Positions 23,756-31,474 of a stretch of 43,811 bases of DNA are shown one piece after another. Source of the stretch: a virus. Positions within the stretch are counted from its first letter, which is position 1. Each line of letters begins with the position of its first letter. Position numbers and translations under genes: made by a program. Location: the IMG/VR virus record IMGVR_UViG_3300020215_000880, positions 1 to 43,811 of that record. The stretch is one strand, 5' to 3'. The notes under the pieces were generated by a model. That model ran no database searches. It saw nothing but the letters and a program-made list of their open reading frames with translations, and had not been told where the DNA came from.

Positions 23756-25036
23756 CTAAGAGTTAATTCCGACCGCTACATAATCGCGGTTGTTCTTCCG
23801 CACCTCGTAGGAGGTGAAATGCGCTTTCATCAAAGCGTCCATATCAGCGTCCGAATACCCCCGGACGTGTTCAAAATGGCCTTGGATCTCTTCGCGCCAC
23901 GGCGTTGCAATCACAACTTTTCCGCCTGGCTTGCACAGAGATTTCATCAGGGAAATCAGTTTGGCATCGTCGCGCAGGTGCTCGATGGTATGGGCGGAAA
24001 CCACTACATCAAACGTTTGACTGTCGCCGTTTACGGCATAGGTCCGGATGTCCGCAACCTTTCCATCGAAGCCTTGGGTCTTGAGAATTTCAACGGCCTT
24101 TGCCGAAAAATCGTAGCCGGTCCCCTCGATACTTTTGGCCTCCCGCAGTTTCTTAAGGAGAACGCCAGGCCCAGATCCGATATCCGCAACTTTGGCCTTT
24201 TCTGGAATCTCGGCCGCAATATCCCGCAAGGTTTCGGGATAGTGTCCCTCTCGGGAAGCGTTTTTAAGGAATTCCTCACTCCAAATCGTGTCCCAGTAGT
24301 CTTTTTCAAGGGTTTGGTTCTGAGCGATGCCCGTCATGTGCTGAAGTAAGCCGCATTCATGAGCCGCTTTCGCAAAGAGATGATCGAAGTAGTAAAAGCC
24401 ACCGTGGGCGGAAATAATCCGTGTGTCCACGTAGGTTTTAAACCCTTTGTCTTTTGCTCTTAAACAAAAATTGATGTCGTGCCCTTCGCTCCGCACACCA
24501 CGACCCTTCTCCCAGATATCCTCAAAAGGCGGCCATTCAATCGCTTCAATAACGCTTTTGTGGATCAAGAGGCAACCGGATCCAACCCAATCCACTTCAA
24601 CAATTGGATTTGACGGGTCCTTGGCGTTCAGTTCGGAGAACTCCGACTTCCAAGGACGGCCGTGCACATTCACGCCCAAGACTTTCCCATTAAAGTCTTT
24701 AGCCCACCCCGCAACAGGGGCCCATGGGGCGACTTTGGTTTGGTAAAGGCCGCTCACGATTTTGGCCCCGTATTTTTCAACGGTTTCGGCCATTAGCGGA
24801 ATGGTCATCGGGGGGAACTGCTGGTCAACGTCCATCAGAAACAGCCATTCGGCACCTAGATTGAGAGCCTTGTAGATGCCGTCATTGTAGCTGGACGCTT
24901 TAACGGAAGTGTCGCCGGGTACCATGAAAGAGTCGGCGGGCTTCATCATCCGCAAATAAGACCACAGGAAATAACGCGGTTCCATGCAGTGATTATTAAC
25001 GTTGACGAAGCCCAGCCGACCCTTAAGCATGTTCAT
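23756..25036 (-). CDS. Glycosyltransferase-methyltransferase fusion
   Basis: 426 aa with two domains. Residues 1-230 are a GT-A glycosyltransferase: D69-V-D71 (LFLMDVDQQF) as the metal/sugar-nucleotide motif, VDWVGSGCLLIHK at 148-160 and EGHDINFC at 184-191 as the acceptor/catalytic region. Residues 245-426 are a class I SAM-dependent methyltransferase: VADIGSGPG (283-291) as the AdoMet loop, GTGYDFSAKAVEIL and FDVVVSAHTIEHL. It is translationally coupled to the upstream head gene (TAATG). Context suggests modification of a virion or host glycan. Target unknown. Confidence 0.85.
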   Translation of the reverse strand: MNMLKGRLGFVNVNNHCMEPRYFLWSYLRMMKPADSFMVPGDTSVKASSYNDGIYKALNLGAEWLFLMDVDQQFPPMTIPLMAETVEKYGAKIVSGLYQTKVAPWAPVAGWAKDFNGKVLGVNVHGRPWKSEFSELNAKDPSNPIVEVDWVGSGCLLIHKSVIEAIEWPPFEDIWEKGRGVRSEGHDINFCLRAKDKGFKTYVDTRIISAHGGFYYFDHLFAKAAHECGLLQHMTGIAQNQTLEKDYWDTIWSEEFLKNASREGHYPETLRDIAAEIPEKAKVADIGSGPGVLLKKLREAKSIEGTGYDFSAKAVEILKTQGFDGKVADIRTYAVNGDSQTFDVVVSAHTIEHLRDDAKLISLMKSLCKPGGKVVIATPWREEIQGHFEHVRGYSDADMDALMKAHFTSYEVRKNNRDYVAVGINS

Positions 25037-25569
25037 TAAATACCGGCGCTCCGGTGCCTATAGAGATGGCGGTTCAGTTGAACGATATGCGTCGCGTACT
25101 TGCCGATTTCGAGTCCGCCGCCTGTCACGAAGCCCAAAACTTGAACGGGGTCCGTAGTTGCGGTTCCAGCTGCACTGGCATCGATCTCGACTTTGCTTTG
25201 TCCCGTGGTTGTATTCGGGGCTGCCAAAATCAGAGCGAACGTCGCTCCGACCGCGGCCTGGGAAGGGGTCGCAGCATCGCCATCGTCCTGGATCGTAAAG
25301 AGCTGATGCGGATCGTCGTAAACCCAGACTTCCGGCGGGGTCGTTACACCCGAGGCGGGTGCCGCAACATAATTCGCGGCGACGCCAATAATATTGGCCG
25401 AACCGGTCGTTGTGACAATCCGGTGGATACGTCCGTTGGCGGCAAGAGCTACGATGTCGCCTTTTCCGATACTGGTCGAGGTTCCGCCGAGGTATTTCCG
25501 AAGGCGGGGCGGTCCGCCGTTGTTACCGTTCCACGGTTTTAAGCCGCGAGGTGCGTCTACATTAGCCAT
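25036..25569 (-). CDS. Head decoration-like protein
   Basis: 177 aa beginning MANVDAPRGLKPWNGNNGGPP, an N-terminus seen in phage capsid-associated proteins. The body is beta-rich (GKGDIVALAANGRIHRIV, IIGVAANYV, PVQVLGFVTGGGLEIGK). Ribosome site CAGGAGG. No signal peptide, in contrast to the 23166 protein, so the two decoration-like genes differ in targeting. Confidence 0.68.
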   Translation of the reverse strand: MANVDAPRGLKPWNGNNGGPPRLRKYLGGTSTSIGKGDIVALAANGRIHRIVTTTGSANIIGVAANYVAAPASGVTTPPEVWVYDDPHQLFTIQDDGDAATPSQAAVGATFALILAAPNTTTGQSKVEIDASAAGTATTDPVQVLGFVTGGGLEIGKYATHIVQLNRHLYRHRSAGI

Positions 25570-25721
25570 TGTGGCCTCCTGTGGGATTCATCCCAATTGG
25601 TGAAGTCATTCTTAACCAACAGCGCCGGATCGGCGGGAACGACAGGGCGGATGCCCTAGGCGCACACAGGAGTTAAATCCTTGGCGAATGTGAGACGCGG
25701 ACAAAATGTCCGAGCGAGGAA
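25570..25721 (-). other. Hairpin-rich leader of the head operon
   Basis: Downstream of the promoter the leader holds four perfect stems: CGGAC/GTCCG (25698-25712), AGGGC/GCCCT (25644-25657), CGCCG/CGGCG (25623-25635) and TGGGA/TCCCA (25582-25595), the last directly before the ribosome site. No ORF is credible here. Confidence 0.5.
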
Positions 25722-25751
25722 AGAATAATCCCCGTTTGATAAAAAAGTCAA
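25722..25751 (-). promoter_or_regulatory. Phage-type promoter, copy 1 (head operon)
   Basis: Minus strand TTGACT (RC of 25746-25751), 18-bp spacer ending AACGGGGAT, then TATTCT (RC of 25722-25727). A 25-nt block around the -35 is almost identical to the copy at 35409-35438. It would drive the head genes from 25569. Confidence 0.7.
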
Positions 25752-25753
25752 GA

Positions 25754-25978
25754 CTATTTTTGCTTAGGCGTCTTTTCCTGAACAACAGTTGGATTTTCTT
25801 TCGGAGCCGGTTTTCGCATGAGAACCAAGCTGACCCCCGCCTCAACCCGTTCGTCCCTGGACCCACCGTATTCAGAAGCATTAACGTACGTCCAGCCCTC
25901 GGCAACGTAATCCCCGGCCGACTTAACGTTTACAAACCGCACGGCACCTTCTTTAACCTTTGACATTTTTATTTTCAT
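25754..25978 (-). CDS. Hypothetical protein (74 aa)
   Basis: A 74-aa protein with GGAGGGAG before its ATG (an internal Met at residue 5 is possible). It has a short beta fold (AVRFVNVKSAGDYVAEGWTYVNASEYG) and a Lys/Pro tail. The YVAEGWTYVNASEYG segment resembles YTFANAEHYGLN of the next upstream protein, suggesting a shared small domain. Function unknown. Confidence 0.6.
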   Translation of the reverse strand: MKIKMSKVKEGAVRFVNVKSAGDYVAEGWTYVNASEYGGSRDERVEAGVSLVLMRKPAPKENPTVVQEKTPKQK

Positions 25979-25990
25979 ATCTCCCTCCGA

Positions 25991-26521
25991 TTAGTTATCT
26001 TCGCCCGTTTCCGTCACAGCGCCCGTTACGGGAACCCTGTGACCTGATCCGGCTGCTGCCTGATCAAATTCCCTTTGCAAATCCCGTTTGACCGCTGCTT
26101 CCCGTTGTCTCACAACGTTATCGAGGTATTGGCGTCGTTCCTCGTACTTCTCAATCGGGATCTCCATTAAGACCATTTCCCGGCGTTTGACTTGCGTTCC
26201 AGGCTCTTGACCTTCGCCAGGCACCCGCTGATTGAGACCATAGTGCTCGGCATTCGCGAAGGTATAGCCCTGCGACAACCGCTGTTCAATTTTGCGTGGC
26301 GAGACGAAACAAGCATGGAATCCCGGCCGAGACTTGCCAAGGCGCAGCATATCCATGCGCCACGGATTGGCTCCTTCTTTGGTCCACGGCTTTGTCGGCT
26401 CTTTGTCTCGAAACGCCGGATGGATGTGTTGCGGCCCGCCGCTTCCCGGTCTCGGTCCAAACTTATTGTCCGCTGATGCTTTCGGAGGCCGTCCCGGCCG
26501 CCGTTTGATTTGCTCCTCCAT
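25991..26521 (-). CDS. AT-hook-like hypothetical structural-cluster protein
   Basis: 176 aa with an AT-hook-like N-terminus (KRRPGRPPK), a conserved-looking middle (KPWTKEGANPWRMDML...YTFANAEHYGLN) and a helical C-terminus rich in Arg/Gln. The hook could bind minor-groove DNA, but in this position the protein may be a head-morphogenesis factor. TAATG coupling to the scaffold gene. Confidence 0.6.
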   Translation of the reverse strand: MEEQIKRRPGRPPKASADNKFGPRPGSGGPQHIHPAFRDKEPTKPWTKEGANPWRMDMLRLGKSRPGFHACFVSPRKIEQRLSQGYTFANAEHYGLNQRVPGEGQEPGTQVKRREMVLMEIPIEKYEERRQYLDNVVRQREAAVKRDLQREFDQAAAGSGHRVPVTGAVTETGEDN

Positions 26522-27258
26522 TATCGTCCTCCTCGGGGCTTAATCCCCATGGCTTTCTTATGCGAGACGTACTTCTCTTTCAACTTGTCGACGGGCATTC
26601 CCGGCCAGAGATTTCTAGCCGTACGAAGTTCGATCTCGCTTAATTCATCCTCACTTTCATCGCCAGACGGCGGAATATCGCCAGCGCTTTCCACGTCAAC
26701 GGGTTTTGGGGCAGAGGACGCACCTTTCTTTTTCTTGCCGTACTCATATCCCGCCTTGAACGGATTGGCTTTCGAATAAATTTCCTCTCGAAGCTTCGGG
26801 TCGTTCTCCATGTCACGTTCGGCAATAGCCGCATTTTCTTCATAGTCGTCGTACATCGCATGCATCATCATGATCATGTTTTCGTTTTGAGTCTTGCGAA
26901 GCTGTTCCGACCACGACTTCTGCAATTCCGTCTGGTTGTTATCGACCCAAGCGCGATAACCTTCTGGATCTTCGGCAGGGTTTGGAGCTGGCGGCTTTGG
27001 CCGATCCGCTTTTTCCTTCGCCAACGACTCCATACGTTCGGCCATGTCCCGACTGTGTTTGCGAAGAGCATCGAGATCCTTTCTCAGTTCTTCTTTCTCG
27101 CGTTCCGTGTCTTTCATCTTCCGATAGATCTCGTTCCATCGGGGCGAGCCTTCTTTTGGCTCGTGTTTGTCCGCATCTCCCTTTGCGGCTCCATTCAGAG
27201 CAGCCGCTTTCGGCTTCTCCTCTACGGCAACATCTTCTTTTACTTCTGGCTTATCCAT
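26521..27258 (-). CDS. Scaffolding protein
   Basis: 245 aa, highly charged, with a coiled coil at about 45-85 (MKDTEREKEELRKDLDALRKHSRDMAERM) and a mixed-charge C-terminus. Gene order portal-GroES-like-scaffold-capsid and composition are typical of capsid scaffolds. GGAGG lies nine bases before its ATG. Confidence 0.72.
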   Translation of the reverse strand: MDKPEVKEDVAVEEKPKAAALNGAAKGDADKHEPKEGSPRWNEIYRKMKDTEREKEELRKDLDALRKHSRDMAERMESLAKEKADRPKPPAPNPAEDPEGYRAWVDNNQTELQKSWSEQLRKTQNENMIMMMHAMYDDYEENAAIAERDMENDPKLREEIYSKANPFKAGYEYGKKKKGASSAPKPVDVESAGDIPPSGDESEDELSEIELRTARNLWPGMPVDKLKEKYVSHKKAMGIKPRGGR

Positions 27259-27601
27259 TGGCAGGAACCTCCTGTAATTGCGGCGCTGTTGCGCTGGCTT
27301 CCGTCAAATTGATCCCTTCTTCTTCAAGAAAACCCAGAATATCGGGTTCGTTCATCACGAGCGTATCGTTGTACCGTTCGTCCACGTAAACGGAATCGAC
27401 GGGAATCTCAACGCCTGAATATTTAGCGAAGAGAACAGTGTCTCCATCCTTGACCGCCACGCAATCGGGCCCAGCATGAAGAACTTTCCCTACCATCCAG
27501 ATTTTCTTGTACTTCTCCGGAACCAGAATTCCCTTCACCTCGTTTTCCGCGAGACGTTTCACGAACATGCGCTGCCCGTAGGCCGCGAGTTTGTAGCTCA
27601 T
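27251..27601 (-). CDS. GroES-like co-chaperonin
   Basis: 116 aa that follow the Cpn10 pattern: QRMFVKRLAENEVKGILVPEKYKK, then GKVLHAGPD, VKDGDTVLFAKYSGVEI and a closing DILGFLEEE. These correspond to the GroES beta-barrel with its mobile loop region (about 15-32), roof and the GD-x-V-L-F motif. Phage examples (T4 gp31-like) adapt host GroEL to capsid folding. Its place between portal and scaffold fits that role. Confidence 0.75.
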   Translation of the reverse strand: MSYKLAAYGQRMFVKRLAENEVKGILVPEKYKKIWMVGKVLHAGPDCVAVKDGDTVLFAKYSGVEIPVDSVYVDERYNDTLVMNEPDILGFLEEEGINLTEASATAPQLQEVPANG

Positions 27602-27846
27602 GCGTTTTCCTCCCTTTTGTTTTCATCAATGATCTTGTCCACCAAAGTCATCATCTCTTCCATGGCGTAGGCGTACCCCTCCGCAAAATTCGCTTCAGTT
27701 AATTTGCCTTCTCGGACATAGGCCCGTTCCAAAGACACGTGGTACTGCTTAAGACCGACGATCTCGTCCCAAAAAGGACGGCCTTTTGGGTCGTTCCGCC
27801 ATTCCCGCAAATCTTCTGCGGAAAACTCGCGCTCAGATTTCTTCAT
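27598..27846 (-). CDS. Hypothetical protein (82 aa)
   Basis: A charged helical protein (MKKSEREFSAEDLREWRND...) overlapping the portal gene end by 14 bp and the co-chaperonin start by ATGA. No family recognised; probably a head-morphogenesis accessory. Confidence 0.6.
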   Translation of the reverse strand: MKKSEREFSAEDLREWRNDPKGRPFWDEIVGLKQYHVSLERAYVREGKLTEANFAEGYAYAMEEMMTLVDKIIDENKREENA

Positions 27847-29863
27847 CCATGCCTCCGTTCATGCTTGGGGCAGGTTCTGGCATCGTAGGTTCGACCTCGC
27901 CTTCTTGCGGCGGTTTCGCCTTGCCCACATTGTCTAGGTAGTCTTTGACGCCTTGCGTTCCTAGACTGGACCGCGTTTTCTCTTCCAACATCCAAAGTGC
28001 CCGTGTTTTCTCTTTGTGTTTTTTGAGAATCTCTTTGTATTCGGGCGCCATCTCTTTGTAGGCGTCGGTCTTCTCAAACGCATCGTGAATCGCCAAATGG
28101 AGCTCGTGGTTTTCGCCAGGCTGCGGATCGTGCGTGAGCCCTTGCATGAACATGGCGTTTTCGGCGTCTGGTGACATGGGTGGCTCTGGGAGTTTCGGTA
28201 AGTAACGGTTCACTTTCTTGTGGTCGTAAGACTCAATGAAGTCCTTCGTCGCTTCCCAGAGGGCCTGTGGGTTTTGCACTTGGACGCCTTGCGGGACCAC
28301 GCCTGTGAGCGGGTTTTGAAGCATGAAAGCAACCAGTTCCTGGGCCTCTTGGCGCCGCTGCAACCGGCTGGCATACGTCGGATCGCCCACCGGAATCACA
28401 TGCTTCACACCGTCCATGTCGGACCGATTGATCGCCTTAAACGCGATGTTCTCATCCCCCTCCATCACAACGTATTGCTTGGATTCCGGGAGAAAGAGCT
28501 GGTTGTTTAAGAAGATCAGGCGCAGTTCTTTCTCTAAAGATCGGAAGAGGCGCTTGGTCATGACGCCAAACTGAATCATGCCCTGCTCGATCACGGCCAA
28601 GGTTCCACCGGTGACGGGTGACCGCATCCCTTTCGGGAATCGGCCCATCATGAAGTCGGACACGCTCGTAAACTGCTCGACGTACTGCTGAATGAAGCCC
28701 AAAACTTGGAAGAGGGATTGATCCAGACGCTGCATGTTCGGAAAGAACACTTGGCTCGCGTCCTCGACCTCTTCCATGTGCCCGGGGGACAGTTTGATTT
28801 CGCGACGCTTGAGTCCAGCCCGACGGCCATAAAAGCCGAACGGCTGGTTAGAAAGCCGTCCGGCGTCAAAGATTTGGTTGAAGGCCGTGTTCGCCATCTC
28901 GTTTAAGACTTCCAAGAAATGGCCGAATCCGAAGGAATAGAAGCCTTCCGGGTTGGGAATGAAGTGGTAATCGACGAAGTAATCAAGGTCTTGGCTCTTG
29001 CCGCTGGCTTGGATTTGAGCTTTAACCGCTCGAAGGAGCGTATGACTCGGGTGGTCAACGGTGAGGACGTAGGGCGTGTAGTCTTTGTCCAGAGACGTTT
29101 TATAGAGAAGGTGCTGCTCCAACATCAGAAGCGGCTTTTCACCCGATGCTGACGACGCCGATTCCGTTTCATCTCGCGTCTCTTGAATCGGCATGGACGA
29201 CACAGACGCCGAATCACGCTTCACCTTGGCAAAGTCCACGTAAAAACCGTTTGTCGCCTTTCTTTCGAGCTCATCGTAGTGTCGGAAAAGGCGGTGCGTT
29301 TTCCGGCGGGCGGATTTCATGTTCCGAGTCCGGTACGGGAGCACCAAATCGACGCCCGAGACGTATTCGGAGACGGGCCGCTGGTTTTTTGAGTCGTACC
29401 AGACCTTTTTAAAGTTGGTCCCACCGATAGCGGTGTTCAAAATGAGCTTATCCGTCTCCTCCTCAAACTCCTCCATGTCGTATTTGATCTGCCAATTGGT
29501 GAAGTCTTCCGCTCGCTTCGCCCGATCAACGTCATTCAGTCCGACAGGGATCACTTTGGCGAATTGAGGTGGGGCAAAGAACGCTTGGTAGGCCCGACCA
29601 TGGAACTGATTGCACGCCACGGCCAAAAGAGGCAGACACACGTTGGAGGCGTCTGGCCAGGGCGTCGTTTTCTTGTCGCGGTGGCACATCCAGAGCTTGT
29701 AGTAGCGGTTTCGCTTCTCTTCCCACGGCATCCGATCTTTTACGTCTTGGTTGTAGGTCTCAACGACCATATTCCCAATCTTTTCCCGTTCTTCTTTCTT
29801 TAAGAGTTTCGCGACGTTCTTAAGGCCCGGATCTTCGGGCGACTTGAGTAATTTTTCTGGCAT
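27833..29863 (-). CDS. Portal protein
   Basis: 676 aa, P22-like portal in length and pattern: an N-terminal wing (TYNQDVKDRMPWEEKRNRYYKLWMC), TPWPDASNVCLP, the crown/stem region (FGFGHFLEVLNEMANTAFNQIFDAGRLSNQPFG) and LRLIFLNNQLFLPES. Forms the dodecameric DNA channel. AAGGAG precedes the ATG; follows the large terminase by 10 bp. The Asp/Glu-rich C-terminus overlaps the next gene. Confidence 0.85.
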   Translation of the reverse strand: MPEKLLKSPEDPGLKNVAKLLKKEEREKIGNMVVETYNQDVKDRMPWEEKRNRYYKLWMCHRDKKTTPWPDASNVCLPLLAVACNQFHGRAYQAFFAPPQFAKVIPVGLNDVDRAKRAEDFTNWQIKYDMEEFEEETDKLILNTAIGGTNFKKVWYDSKNQRPVSEYVSGVDLVLPYRTRNMKSARRKTHRLFRHYDELERKATNGFYVDFAKVKRDSASVSSMPIQETRDETESASSASGEKPLLMLEQHLLYKTSLDKDYTPYVLTVDHPSHTLLRAVKAQIQASGKSQDLDYFVDYHFIPNPEGFYSFGFGHFLEVLNEMANTAFNQIFDAGRLSNQPFGFYGRRAGLKRREIKLSPGHMEEVEDASQVFFPNMQRLDQSLFQVLGFIQQYVEQFTSVSDFMMGRFPKGMRSPVTGGTLAVIEQGMIQFGVMTKRLFRSLEKELRLIFLNNQLFLPESKQYVVMEGDENIAFKAINRSDMDGVKHVIPVGDPTYASRLQRRQEAQELVAFMLQNPLTGVVPQGVQVQNPQALWEATKDFIESYDHKKVNRYLPKLPEPPMSPDAENAMFMQGLTHDPQPGENHELHLAIHDAFEKTDAYKEMAPEYKEILKKHKEKTRALWMLEEKTRSSLGTQGVKDYLDNVGKAKPPQEGEVEPTMPEPAPSMNGGMDEEI

Positions 29864-29873
29864 AAAATCTCCT

Positions 29874-31466
29874 TTAGTAGCCGGTAACCGAACTGCGTCC
29901 TGCTGTTAAGGGCGCTCGTTCGGGTTCTTCGCTGTCAACCATGTCGCAGTAAGGCTCATCGAGGAGAATTCGGTGAATCCCCTCGATAAAGTGGTCGTCT
30001 TTCTTGATGGGAACTTGTTTTACGTCGTGCTTCTGCTGCGTCTTCAAAGGGAACTCGTCCCATTGGTAGTGCAGAATCTGGTGGATCACGCCTTGCATAT
30101 CATCGAAGACAAAAATGTTCGGGAACCGGCCCGCTTCTAAGTCGTAATCCAAGTGGTTCTGCATGAGCAGGATGCCGGCGTCTCGGTTTTTCGATCCGGC
30201 GTTGCATCTGAATCCGTAATCGGCAAAAAGATCCCACATGCCCTTTCCGTCGTCCCGGCCCGGGTCTTGGATCTTGGCGATAGGGTCAATGAGACGCACG
30301 ATTTCATCGCCACGCCGTCCCAAAATTTCGGTTTCGTAGATCTTCATCGATTCACAGAAGGGTTCGACGCGGTTTAACGGGTCGCCATTCTTCAACTCAC
30401 CGCACACAAACTTGCGTTGATTGGGTGCGACGGCGATCCAGACAGCGTGATGCGGCGTCCGCGGATGGGTGTCGATGTGCATCCAGAGGCCCCAATGCTT
30501 GGGGATCTTGCCACCGTAGGGTTGGAGTACGCGGGCCCGGCTTTTGAGATGGATATCCTTCTGAAATTTCTTGTAGACCAACCCGACCAAATGGAAGAAC
30601 CGGCCATGGAGGCGGGCTTCCTTCTCATCGTCCGTGAGGTTCGCTGCAAACTCATCGACCGCTTGCTGTGTAAGCCCGAAGTTCACGTTGTCCGAGATAT
30701 CGAAGTAGTGAAGGCCCACGTCTTTGCGGCTATAAAGCTCGTCGTAGATCCACGCCTCTTTTAAGGGGGTCATGGTCATCCAGGCTTTGCCACGTCGATC
30801 CATAAGGCCGCGCTGCTGAGCGACCCAGATGGGCCTAGGCGGAGGCTCGTCGTCGTGGATCCAGTCGTAATCGGCGGATTCAAAGAGATCCAAGTCTTGG
30901 TCGTAAGACTGAAGGAAGATTTGGGAACCGTTCTTAAGCTGAATCGTCGTAATGACGCCCTGTGGATTTCGTTTGACCGCTTGAAGTTCCGGCGTTGGCA
31001 GGGCGCCCGGAATGCCGGCTTCGTGATTTCCCAGAAGTTTTGGGATGATCACTTTCCGCACCTGCTCTTGGAACGACTCGCCGCAGATCAGGCCCTTGTT
31101 TGGAATCCGAATGTCCACTCTGTAGTTTGGGTCGTCTTTCGGAAGCCACGGACGGTAACCCAGTGCGAATGCAACGTCTTCGTTGATACCGCTCGTTGAT
31201 TTGCCGGAACGGTTTGCTCCGCTCACAATCCGGATCTGGGATTTATCCGCATGAAAACCTTGCTGCTTGATGTGCGGACCTCGGATCGAGCCGTCGGGCA
31301 GGAACTGGTAATAACAGATCGACCAATTCTTTCGCCGCCACGCTTTCTGCGCTTCGAGCTCCTTGATTTCCTTCTCAAGTTGCTTGACGCGTTCGAGGCG
31401 CGCGATATCGGCTTCGAGTTGCTTGGTCTTATCTATTTGTGTCGCTATGTCCGTTTCGTTCGCCAT
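29874..31466 (-). CDS. terL: Terminase large subunit
   Basis: 530 aa packaging motor. A coiled coil at 10-42 precedes the ATPase: Walker A GANRSGKST (83-91) and Walker B IHDDE (203-207). The RNase H-like nuclease has acidic residues D332 (MHIDTHP), D394 (RLIDPIA) and D490/D491 (IKKDDHFIEG). It is separated from the small-terminase gene by about 3.3 kb, unlike the usual adjacent arrangement. The start has only a weak ribosome site. Confidence 0.92.
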   Translation of the reverse strand: MANETDIATQIDKTKQLEADIARLERVKQLEKEIKELEAQKAWRRKNWSICYYQFLPDGSIRGPHIKQQGFHADKSQIRIVSGANRSGKSTSGINEDVAFALGYRPWLPKDDPNYRVDIRIPNKGLICGESFQEQVRKVIIPKLLGNHEAGIPGALPTPELQAVKRNPQGVITTIQLKNGSQIFLQSYDQDLDLFESADYDWIHDDEPPPRPIWVAQQRGLMDRRGKAWMTMTPLKEAWIYDELYSRKDVGLHYFDISDNVNFGLTQQAVDEFAANLTDDEKEARLHGRFFHLVGLVYKKFQKDIHLKSRARVLQPYGGKIPKHWGLWMHIDTHPRTPHHAVWIAVAPNQRKFVCGELKNGDPLNRVEPFCESMKIYETEILGRRGDEIVRLIDPIAKIQDPGRDDGKGMWDLFADYGFRCNAGSKNRDAGILLMQNHLDYDLEAGRFPNIFVFDDMQGVIHQILHYQWDEFPLKTQQKHDVKQVPIKKDDHFIEGIHRILLDEPYCDMVDSEEPERAPLTAGRSSVTGY

Positions 31467-31474
31467 TGTTTTGC

